NCBI GenBank assembly: GCA_017476305.1
Contig: JAFVAA010000218.1
Location: forward strand, 1-10,501
Origin: Lachnospiraceae bacterium
Lineage (GTDB): Bacteria; Bacillota; Clostridia; Lachnospirales; Lachnospiraceae
Reading direction: 5' to 3'
Length of the DNA: 10,501 nt
The first letter of the stretch is position 1. Each line of letters starts with the position of its first letter. The position numbers and the translations under genes are program-made. Below the pieces are notes generated by a model. That model was given only the letters and a program-made list of their open reading frames with translations, ran no database searches and had not been told where the DNA came from. Shown piece by piece: positions 1 through 4,699 of the stretch.

Positions 1-58
1 TAAAATTGTATTCTGTCTGGTCAGAGGTATTGTTTTTTTCATCGTTTTGGTTTATCAT
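1..58 (-). CDS. Unidentified protein, N-terminal fragment (runs off the left edge)
   Basis: Reading leftward from an ATG at 58, 19 codons stay open to the window edge and encode a polar, Asn/Asp/Gln-rich start (MINQNDEKNNTSDQTEYNF). The start is supported by an AAGGTG ribosome binding site at 68-73, nine bases upstream, and by a TGGTATAAT extended -10 at 105-113. The visible part has no signal peptide or membrane segment and is too short to assign a family. Such a hydrophilic beginning would fit a cytosolic N-terminal tail ahead of a membrane segment, but that is a guess. The gene is divergent from the ATPase gene at 570. Confidence 0.55.
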   Translation of the reverse strand, partial: MINQNDEKNNTSDQTEYNF

Positions 59-104
59 GGAATCAGGCACCTTTCTATAGTATTTTAGGTTTTTTGCTGA
101 TTCT

Positions 105-113
105 ATTATACCA
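105..113 (-). promoter_or_regulatory. Extended -10 promoter for the leftward gene
   Basis: On the minus strand the sequence TGGTATAAT (113 down to 105) is a perfect extended -10 element; transcription would start near 98, about 40 bases before the ATG at 58. No good -35 lies at 17 bases; a TTGACA is present at 133-138 but with a 22-base spacer. A 7-bp inverted repeat (AGGCACC at 65-71, GGTGCCT at 120-126) brackets the promoter and could be an operator; its inner arm overlaps the ribosome binding site. Confidence 0.5.
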
Positions 114-164
114 CAGGAGGGTGCCTTTTGGTTGTCAAGTTGCAAATTAAAGTTTAAAAATTGT

Positions 165-197
165 TTGAAAAATCAAGGTTTTAAAGTGATTTTTCAA
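165..197. repeat. 11-bp perfect inverted repeat
   Basis: TTGAAAAATCA at 165-175 is the exact reverse complement of 187-197, with an 11-base loop. No run of T follows on either strand, so it is a poor intrinsic terminator. It could be a protein binding site or a remnant of a palindromic element. Confidence 0.5.
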
Positions 198-267
198 GTG
201 GGAAGTTTGAGTTAATAAGACCATATTTGTGGGATATGAATACATCCATAGCAGTATTATAATGGTA

Positions 268-427
268 TATTAAAGTAAAGCTGTAAAACCGAGTTATCAA
301 GTACAACTTGCAATGTCAGGGATTTTACCCAAAAATGGTTTTAATTTCGTCTTGTTTCAAAATTGAAAAATAAATTGCAAAAAATATCAAGTTATTTCAC
401 CGAAAAGAAATAACTTGATATTTTTTT
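268..427 (+). ncRNA. Possible small structured RNA ending at a strong terminator
   Basis: A TATAAT at 258-263 is followed by a segment that can fold as a small three-way junction: AAAACC (285-290) with GGTTTT (337-342) closes an outer stem, CAAGT/ACTTG (298-302/306-310) and GGG/CCC (319-321/328-330) form inner hairpins. It ends at the perfect hairpin at 379-426. The argument for an RNA gene is that no protein gene runs into that terminator from either side. Against it, there is no good -35 for the TATAAT and the inner stems are short. No known RNA family was recognised. Confidence 0.25.
379..427 (+). terminator. Perfect 20-bp hairpin with A- and T-tracts, probably a bidirectional terminator
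   Basis: Bases 379-398 are the exact reverse complement of 407-426, with the 8-base loop ACCGAAAA. The left arm begins with six A and the right arm runs into a seven-T tract, so it should terminate transcription on either strand. Neither flanking protein gene reads into it: one leaves leftward from 58, the other begins rightward downstream. It therefore implies an unannotated transcript, or it insulates the ATPase gene. Confidence 0.7.
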
Positions 428-443
428 AAAACTAATCTATACT
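415..443 (+). promoter_or_regulatory. Sigma-A-type promoter for the DUF4143 ATPase gene
   Basis: TTGATA at 415-420 and TATACT at 438-443 are separated by exactly 17 bases. The -35 sits in the right arm of the terminator hairpin, so the hairpin and promoter are interlocked. Transcription would begin near 450, giving a leader of about 120 bases before the ATG at 570. Confidence 0.5.
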
Positions 444-569
444 GAAAGTGGAACAACTACATCATATAAATGTCCATGATTTCAAAGTCTGGATAGCAGG
501 CACTGGATATCTGGATCATTTGCTGATTATGTAAAAGCATTTATATTTATATAGGAGATTACGAAAATT

Positions 570-1769
570 ATGTTAAAGAGAGAGTTGTATTTGTCCAGAA
601 TCAGAGGGTTTTATGACAGTAATCTGGTTAAGATACTGGTCGGAATCAGAAGGTGTGGCAAATCTGTAATCCTGAGTCAGATTATGGATGAGCTGCGAGA
701 AAAAGGGGTTAATGGGAACCATATTTTGTATATCAATTTTGAATTAATTGAGTATGAAGAACTGCAGGATTATAAGAAGCTGAATCGCTATGTGAAGGAA
801 TGGGTGGTTGATTCTGATACGTATTATCTTTTTTTAGATGAGATTCAGAATGTGGATGCATTTGAAAAAGTAATCAATTCCCTCCGGGTTTCTATCAATA
901 ATATCAGCATATTTATAACCGGTTCAAACAGTAAATTATTGTCAGATGAGCTTTCTACTGTTTTATCCGGGAGATATGTATCGTTTCAGATTTATCCGCT
1001 GAATTATCGGGAATATACAGAGCTATCCGGGAAAGAGAGGGATAAGGAGGAGACATTTTGGGACTATGTGAAATGGGGAGGCTTGCCAAACCGCATTCAG
1101 TTTACGGAAGAAAACAATATAAAGGATTATCTGCACAGTGTATTTGATTCGATTATATTACGGGATGTTGTGGGGCGTTTGGGACTCAAAGATCTCTCCC
1201 TTTTTAATTTGATTCTTCAATATTTAATAGATACGATTGGACGGGAATTTTCAGCAGCGAATATTATTGCGTTTTTAAACCGGGAGGGCAGGGGACTATC
1301 GACCGGAACACTATATACGTATCTGGATGCACTTACGAAGGCAATGATTGTGAAAAAGGTATATCGTTATGATGTTCATGGTCGTGCGATATTGAAGACA
1401 TTAAATAAGTATTACATGACTGATTTAGGAATTGCACAGATCAAAAATCATAATTATGAAGGAAATTGCACTTTAGCGATTGAGAATGTGGTATATAATG
1501 AACTGCTGACGAGAGGGTATGAGATTTATACAGGAAAGACCACAAAAGGGGAGATTGATTTTGTTGCGAACCGGGATGGTAAGACGGTCTATATTCAGGT
1601 GGCATATCTTCTGGCAGATGATAAAGTTATATCAAGAGAGTTTGGAGCTTTTGATATGGTAAGGGACCATTATCCAAAATATGTGATCACTTTGGATAAG
1701 TCTGATTTTTCAAGAGGTGGAATTGTGCATATGAACATGATTGATTTCTTATCCGGGGAAGAACTGTAG
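570..1769 (+). CDS. AAA-type ATPase with C-terminal DUF4143 domain
   Basis: This 399-residue protein has an N-terminal P-loop ATPase domain and a C-terminal DUF4143 region, at the usual length for the family. The Walker A motif GIRRCGKS is at residues 25-32, Walker B LFLDE has its acidic pair at D90-E91, and the sensor-1-like ITGSN ends at N120. The C-terminal part has the family's nuclease-like fold signature, EIDF at 328-331 and IQVA at 342-345. A PD-(D/E)XK enzyme would have a lysine where A345 stands, so this domain is probably not catalytic. The start is chosen from AGGAG at 553-557, twelve bases upstream, slightly long, and from the typical N-terminus MLKRELYL. The family is widespread and common in mobile or variable regions, but its substrate is unknown. 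It appears monocistronic, and no clear terminator follows. Confidence 0.9.
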   Translation: MLKRELYLSRIRGFYDSNLVKILVGIRRCGKSVILSQIMDELREKGVNGNHILYINFELIEYEELQDYKKLNRYVKEWVVDSDTYYLFLDEIQNVDAFEKVINSLRVSINNISIFITGSNSKLLSDELSTVLSGRYVSFQIYPLNYREYTELSGKERDKEETFWDYVKWGGLPNRIQFTEENNIKDYLHSVFDSIILRDVVGRLGLKDLSLFNLILQYLIDTIGREFSAANIIAFLNREGRGLSTGTLYTYLDALTKAMIVKKVYRYDVHGRAILKTLNKYYMTDLGIAQIKNHNYEGNCTLAIENVVYNELLTRGYEIYTGKTTKGEIDFVANRDGKTVYIQVAYLLADDKVISREFGAFDMVRDHYPKYVITLDKSDFSRGGIVHMNMIDFLSGEEL

Positions 1770-1870
1770 AGAGACAAAAAATTATATCAGAAACCCCATA
1801 TATCAGTGTAATAATGTGAAAGGTACTCAAACTATCCTTCAAAGGTGTGTAGGTTTTTGGATTTGACATA

Positions 1871-1900
1871 TTGACAAATCTTTTGCGTATATTATATAAT
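1871..1900 (+). promoter_or_regulatory. Near-consensus promoter of the antitoxin RNA
   Basis: TTGACA at 1871-1876 and TATAAT at 1895-1900 are both perfect consensus hexamers, with an 18-base spacer. A start near 1907 is expected. A strong constitutive promoter with no reading frame behind it fits an antisense antitoxin RNA. Confidence 0.75.
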
Positions 1901-1910
1901 GCCATTAGGC

Positions 1911-1934
1911 AAAAGACAATAACATGTTTAGCAC
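1911..1934 (+). repeat. Direct repeat copy 1, inside the antitoxin RNA
   Basis: It matches 2090-2113 at 22 of 24 positions, beginning AAAAGACAATAACAT. The two differences are G here against A there, which preserves RNA-RNA pairing as G.U. It plays the part of the DRa/DRb repeats in Fst-type loci. Confidence 0.85.
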
Positions 1935-1942
1935 GAAAGAAC

Positions 1943-1976
1943 GAAACCACCAATAGCTGCAACTATTGGTGGTTTC
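1943..1976. terminator. Shared convergent terminator hairpin of toxin and antitoxin
   Basis: GAAACCACCAATAG (1943-1956) and CTATTGGTGGTTTC (1963-1976) form a perfect 14-bp stem with a 6-base loop. On the plus strand it is followed by TTCTTCTTTT; on the minus strand by GTTCTTTC, a weaker U-tract. The two convergent transcripts would be fully complementary here, and their loops (CUGCAA and UUGCAG) are also complementary and could kiss. A shared bidirectional terminator is a hallmark of par/Fst loci. Confidence 0.8.
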
Positions 1977-2008
1977 TTCTTCTTTTACAGAGAAGTGAAC
2001 TGTTCAGG

Positions 2009-2104
2009 CTAGTCTTCCTTGTTGTCGCTCTCTTCGTCTAACCATTTGCAAATATAGTAGGCAGCTATACTTGCCAACACGGAGAGTAGAAAAGACAATA
2101 ACAT
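2009..2104 (-). CDS. Small hydrophobic toxin-like peptide, Fst/type I family
   Basis: A 31-codon frame from ATG at 2104 to TAG at 2011-2009 encodes a single membrane helix (residues 2-19, MLLSFLLSVLASIAAYYIC) followed by KWLDEE and a short acidic tail ending NKED. This is the plan of Fst-type toxins: about 30 residues, one transmembrane segment, then a charged tail with a Leu-Asp-Glu stretch. The start has an excellent Shine-Dalgarno, AAAGGGGGTG at 2111-2120, six bases from the ATG. The peptide would insert in the membrane and, if overproduced, damage it; that role is inferred from the family and the locus design. The antisense RNA at 1907-1986 should block its translation. Short peptides with a YYICKWLD-like core are, to my recollection, scattered in gut Firmicutes; I could not check this. 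Confidence 0.75.
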   Translation of the reverse strand: MLLSFLLSVLASIAAYYICKWLDEESDNKED

Positions 2105-2113
2105 ATTTAACAC
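2090..2113 (+). repeat. Direct repeat copy 2, over the toxin start codon
   Basis: It is the partner of 1911-1934 (22 of 24 bases identical). Read on the toxin strand it covers the last three bases of the Shine-Dalgarno, the spacer, the start codon and codons 2 to 5, so pairing with the small RNA would hide the initiation site. Confidence 0.85.
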
Positions 2114-2145
2114 CCCCTTTCTGTTGCCAGATTGGGTGCGACAAC
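2111..2145 (-). promoter_or_regulatory. 5' hairpin and Shine-Dalgarno-masking sequence of the toxin messenger
   Basis: At the very 5' end of the predicted toxin messenger, GUUGUC (2145-2140) can pair with GGCAAC (2128-2123), including one G.U. The loop contains GCACCC (2139-2134), which can alternatively pair with GGGUGU inside the Shine-Dalgarno region. Either fold could delay translation until the antitoxin RNA binds. An upstream helix that sequesters the ribosome site is known in the pAD1 Fst messenger. Confidence 0.45.
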
Positions 2146-2151
2146 ATGGAT

Positions 2152-2180
2152 ATTTTAACATATATAATATTTAAATACAA
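2152..2180 (-). promoter_or_regulatory. Probable promoter of the toxin messenger
   Basis: On the minus strand TTGTAT (2180-2175) and TAAAAT (2157-2152) are 17 bases apart. Transcription would begin near 2147-2145 and run about 205-210 nt to the shared terminator, close to the roughly 210 nt of RNA I of pAD1. A 9-bp inverted repeat (GGATATTTT at 2148-2156, AAAATATCC at 2219-2227) brackets the promoter. Confidence 0.5.
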
Positions 2181-2401
2181 TAACTTGTTTTAGTATTAAA
2201 TATGTTGCTGCAAAAGCAAAAATATCCAATATTTTTCAAATATTCAAATGTACCTCCAGATGTATCTTAGGCTTTGTCCATCCCCCGCCTACCGGCAGTT
2301 TTTCTGGTGTATCAGACGCCTTTAGACGTTCTGCCTTTTCCCTTTTGTACACAATGCGTTCAATAGTAACCACAAATAGCAGCATTCTGATAAATTTGGG
2401 G
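2181..2401. other. Intergenic stretch without a supported gene
   Basis: The part to about 2250 is very AT-rich. The part at 2255-2345 is less so. On the minus strand an open frame of 75 codons (2236-2463) ends in a basic stretch and a Gly-rich PVGGGWTKPK segment. It has no ribosome binding site, its ATG lies within the operator candidate of the tetR gene, and it overlaps that gene's promoter. It may be a decayed gene remnant or chance; no function is claimed. Confidence 0.4.
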
Positions 2402-2430
2402 TTGACGAAGGTGTATAGGAGAGGTATAAT
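2402..2430 (+). promoter_or_regulatory. Promoter of the tetR-MATE operon
   Basis: TTGACG at 2402-2407 and TATAAT at 2425-2430 have a 17-base spacer, so this is a strong sigma-A-type promoter. The start of transcription is expected near 2437, immediately before the palindromic sequence at 2443-2462. Confidence 0.75.
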
Positions 2431-2442
2431 CATGTCAAATAC

Positions 2443-2462
2443 GCAACGCATGTTGCACAACA
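2443..2462. promoter_or_regulatory. Candidate TetR operator (overlapping palindromes)
   Basis: GCAAC-GCAT-GTTGC (2443-2456) and TGTTG-CA-CAACA (2451-2462) overlap and share the GTTG half-site. They sit directly downstream of the -10 box and before the regulator's ribosome site, the usual place for a TetR autoregulatory operator. Binding is inferred from position and symmetry only. Confidence 0.5.
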
Positions 2463-2500
2463 CGAGTTTTTGAGATATATGTTAAAGAAGGATTGTATCT

Positions 2501-3124
2501 ATGGCACCAAGAGTAAAATTTCAAAAGGAAGAAATTGTAGATGCAGCATTTCAGGTGGCAAAAAGGAAAGGTATGGATGCGGTTACGGCAAGAGAGGTGG
2601 GGGCGTGGCTGCATGTGTCCTCGCGTCCGATTTTTACCTGGTTTGAGACGATGGATCAGTTAAAGGCTGAGGTTTATGAGCTTGCCAAAGAGTGCTACCG
2701 GGGATATGTCGAGCGTGGACTTTCCGGACCGATTCCTTTTTTGGGGGTGGGGCAGCAGTATATCCGCTTTGCAAAAGAGGAACCGGAGCTATATAAGCTG
2801 CTGTTTTTGACCAGACCAAATGCTGTATCCGGTGGGGCGATGGAGGCACTGAGGTTTTCACAGAATCTGGCAAGAGAATCCCTGATGCGGATCTATCATA
2901 TGGATGCGGATACCGCTGATAAATATTTTAGGGATTTGTGGCTGGTGGTATTTAGCTTTGCCACGCTTATCGTGACGGATGACTGTCCTTATACTGACGA
3001 GGAGATGAGCGCAGTCCTGACGGAAATCAGTCTGTCTGTGTGCAAGGCATATAAGGAAGTTCCCGGTCTGCCGGAGGGAAATTTTGACCGGGATGCAATC
3101 TTTCGGGAGCTGGTAAAAAAGTGA
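2501..3124 (+). CDS. TetR/AcrR-family transcriptional regulator
   Basis: This 207-residue protein has the family length and plan. An N-terminal helix-turn-helix domain at about residues 8-55 (EEIVDAAFQVAKRKGMDAVT, then VSSRPIFTWFETMDQLK) is followed by an all-helical ligand and dimer domain. The start ATG is supported by AAGAAGGA at 2485-2492, eight bases upstream. The gene is followed closely by a MATE efflux pump gene on the same strand; a GTG overlaps its stop codon (3121-3123), but the pump more likely starts at 3238. This arrangement suggests a local repressor of the pump and of itself, released by a small hydrophobic ligand, perhaps a pump substrate. The ligand cannot be told from the sequence. 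A transport-unrelated target, including the kinase gene downstream, is possible. Confidence 0.88.
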   Translation: MAPRVKFQKEEIVDAAFQVAKRKGMDAVTAREVGAWLHVSSRPIFTWFETMDQLKAEVYELAKECYRGYVERGLSGPIPFLGVGQQYIRFAKEEPELYKLLFLTRPNAVSGGAMEALRFSQNLARESLMRIYHMDADTADKYFRDLWLVVFSFATLIVTDDCPYTDEEMSAVLTEISLSVCKAYKEVPGLPEGNFDRDAIFRELVKK

Positions 3125-3237
3125 TTCGTCCGGCCGTGGGAGCAGAAAAAGAAGGAACGAGGCTACCGTTACTTAGAAATGGTAAGGTGATGAATTGTAA
3201 CGAAATGAGCTTTAGAGGAAAAAGGGGTAAGGAAACA

Positions 3238-4617
3238 ATGAATAGGGAAAAGATTTTATTTGGCTCGGGTGAATTTTATAAAAATGCATTAAAAATCGCG
3301 ATACCGATTATGCTGCAGCAGTTAATTCAAAGTATGGTATCTCTGGTCGATAATTTTATGGTTTCGGGACTGGGCGATATTTCTATGTCCGGTGTGAATG
3401 TGGCAGGGCAGATTCTGTTCATTTTTATGGTTTATGTAAATTCCATATGCATGACGGGCGGCATTTTTCTGACGCAGTACTTCGGTGCGAGGGAAAAAGA
3501 GGGGATGCAGCAGGCATTTCGTTTTAAACTGCTTATGGGACTGATGGCATTTGTTCTGTATTTTCTCGTCTGTATGGTATTTCCGAGGAAAATTTTATCT
3601 CTCATGCTGATTGGAAATACAGAGGCAGGACTCATATTAGATGAGGCGGTGAAATATATCCGGATTATGTTTTTTATGGGCATACAGATGACAGTATCCG
3701 TATGTATTGCAAGCTCCTTAAGGGATATGGGGCAGGTAAAGTTACCGCTTGTGGTTACAGTGATTGCTACCTTGACCAATACTTTGTTTAACTGGCTTTT
3801 GATCTATGGAAATCTTGGCTTTCCGAAAATGGGGGTGCAGGGAGCGGCGACAGCGACTGTGATTGCCAGAACACTGGAGTTTTTGATTTTCATTGTCGTA
3901 TATATAAAAATGAAGCCGGAGTTTGCAATCCGACTTTTCGATATGTTTCAGATTGATGGAAAGCTTTTTAAAGAAATTCTGAAAAAAGGTGCTTTGATTT
4001 TGTTTTGTGAAATGGTGTGGGTGCTTTCTGAAACAGTAACGACTGCGCTTTATAATGGAAGAGGCGGTGCAGATGTGGTTTCGGGGATGTCTTCCGGTTT
4101 TGCGATTGGAAATTTGTTTTTTGTGGCGTTTGGCGGAATTTATTCTGCCACAGGCGTTATTTTGGGAAAGACGTTAGGAGAAGGAAAACTGGAAAAGGCG
4201 CGTCAGGAAAAGACATGGCTTTTATCCGGTTCCGCAGTATTTGGGGTGTGTATGATGTTTTTTGGCTTTTCCACGACGGTTCTCGTGCCTGTCGTATTTG
4301 GCAGACTGAGTGACGGGGCGATAGAAATCTGTAGAAATATGGTGATTCTGATGTCCTTTTTTATGCCGGTATGGGTATTTATGAACGGGCAGCAGGCAGT
4401 GGCGAGAGCGGGTGGAGATACGGCTATGGGGGCATATACAGATGCTCTTTTAACCATTTTTGTGATGCTTCCGATGGTGTTCCTTTTAGGAATCTATACG
4501 GCGATAGGACCGGTGATGATGTATCTTTGTGTAAAACTGCTCGATCTGATTAAAGTAGTGGTGTTTCAAATCTGGCTGAAAAAGGAGCGGTGGTTAAAAA
4601 ATCTTACAAACCAGTAG
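3238..4617 (+). CDS. MATE-family multidrug/cation efflux transporter
   Basis: From ATG 3238 the protein is 459 residues, the normal size for a MATE pump, with about twelve hydrophobic helices in two halves. It begins with the family's typical FYKNALKIAIPIMLQQLIQS helix and has the loop after helix 1 (VDNFMVSGLGDISMSGV). The second half starts near residue 250 and contains GVILGKTLGEGKLEKARQ. The protein would export drugs, dyes or metabolites in exchange for Na+ or H+ at the cell membrane. The start at 3238 is preferred because AAGGA (3229-3233) and AAAGGGG lie just upstream and the family motif begins there. An in-frame GTG at 3121, overlapping the tetR stop, would add 39 polar residues without a good ribosome site. 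It is probably co-transcribed with tetR. Confidence 0.9.
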   Translation: MNREKILFGSGEFYKNALKIAIPIMLQQLIQSMVSLVDNFMVSGLGDISMSGVNVAGQILFIFMVYVNSICMTGGIFLTQYFGAREKEGMQQAFRFKLLMGLMAFVLYFLVCMVFPRKILSLMLIGNTEAGLILDEAVKYIRIMFFMGIQMTVSVCIASSLRDMGQVKLPLVVTVIATLTNTLFNWLLIYGNLGFPKMGVQGAATATVIARTLEFLIFIVVYIKMKPEFAIRLFDMFQIDGKLFKEILKKGALILFCEMVWVLSETVTTALYNGRGGADVVSGMSSGFAIGNLFFVAFGGIYSATGVILGKTLGEGKLEKARQEKTWLLSGSAVFGVCMMFFGFSTTVLVPVVFGRLSDGAIEICRNMVILMSFFMPVWVFMNGQQAVARAGGDTAMGAYTDALLTIFVMLPMVFLLGIYTAIGPVMMYLCVKLLDLIKVVVFQIWLKKERWLKNLTNQ

Positions 4618-4699
4618 ATTAGTGGTGAAATAATGGATGGAAGGGAAAGGCCTTTTGATTCCTGATGAAAAAACGACGTATTACGGTGGGAGGATTATT

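Larger units (their letters stand above)
59..569. other. Gene-free divergent region with hairpins and promoters
   Basis: This 511-base stretch between the leftward gene and the ATPase gene has no convincing reading frame on either strand. It is strongly AT-rich. It holds the leftward promoter, an 11-bp inverted repeat at 165-197, a possible small structured RNA at about 268-427 ending in a perfect 20-bp hairpin, and the promoter of the ATPase gene. The part from 450 to 569 would be the ATPase 5' leader; I see no recognisable riboswitch in it. Confidence 0.6.
1907..1986 (+). ncRNA. Putative antisense RNA antitoxin (RNA II-like)
   Basis: This is a predicted transcript of about 80 nt from the consensus promoter at 1871-1900 to the T-rich tail TTCTTCTTTT at 1977-1986. 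Its 5' part is single-stranded and carries the direct-repeat copy 1911-1934. That copy is complementary to the toxin messenger from the end of its Shine-Dalgarno site through codon 5, including AUG. The only two differences between the repeat copies (1926 and 1931) become G.U pairs, so a 24-bp uninterrupted duplex can form. Its 3' part is the shared terminator hairpin. Size and layout resemble RNA II of the Enterococcus pAD1 par locus (about 65 nt). It contains no reading frame of note. The RNA itself is inferred; its ends are estimates. Confidence 0.65.

Noticed and set aside
165..197. 11-bp inverted repeat considered as an intrinsic terminator.
   Set aside because: It is AT-rich and has no following T-tract on either strand.
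450..569. Possible riboswitch in the ATPase leader.
   Set aside because: No strong stems, terminator or known aptamer signature could be seen in these 120 bases.
1770..1860. Possible terminator or small gene after the ATPase gene.
   Set aside because: No stem with a T-tract and no frame with a ribosome site was found.
1687..1962. Minus-strand 91-codon open frame.
   Set aside because: It starts inside the shared terminator, runs over the antitoxin RNA promoter and into the ATPase gene, and has a low-complexity composition typical of an antisense shadow.
2236..2463. Minus-strand 75-codon open frame with a basic, Gly-rich C-terminus.
   Set aside because: It has no ribosome site, overlaps the whole tetR promoter and operator region, and resembles no family I can name; a decayed remnant is possible but not shown.
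3121..3237. GTG start overlapping the tetR stop that would extend the MATE protein by 39 residues.
   Set aside because: The extra residues are polar and unlike MATE N-termini, the ribosome site is poor, and the ATG at 3238 has a good one with the family motif right after it.
4637..4699. Upstream ATG adding 21 residues to the 7TM hybrid kinase.
   Set aside because: It lacks a Shine-Dalgarno, while GGGAGG stands six bases before the ATG at 4700, directly ahead of the first membrane helix.
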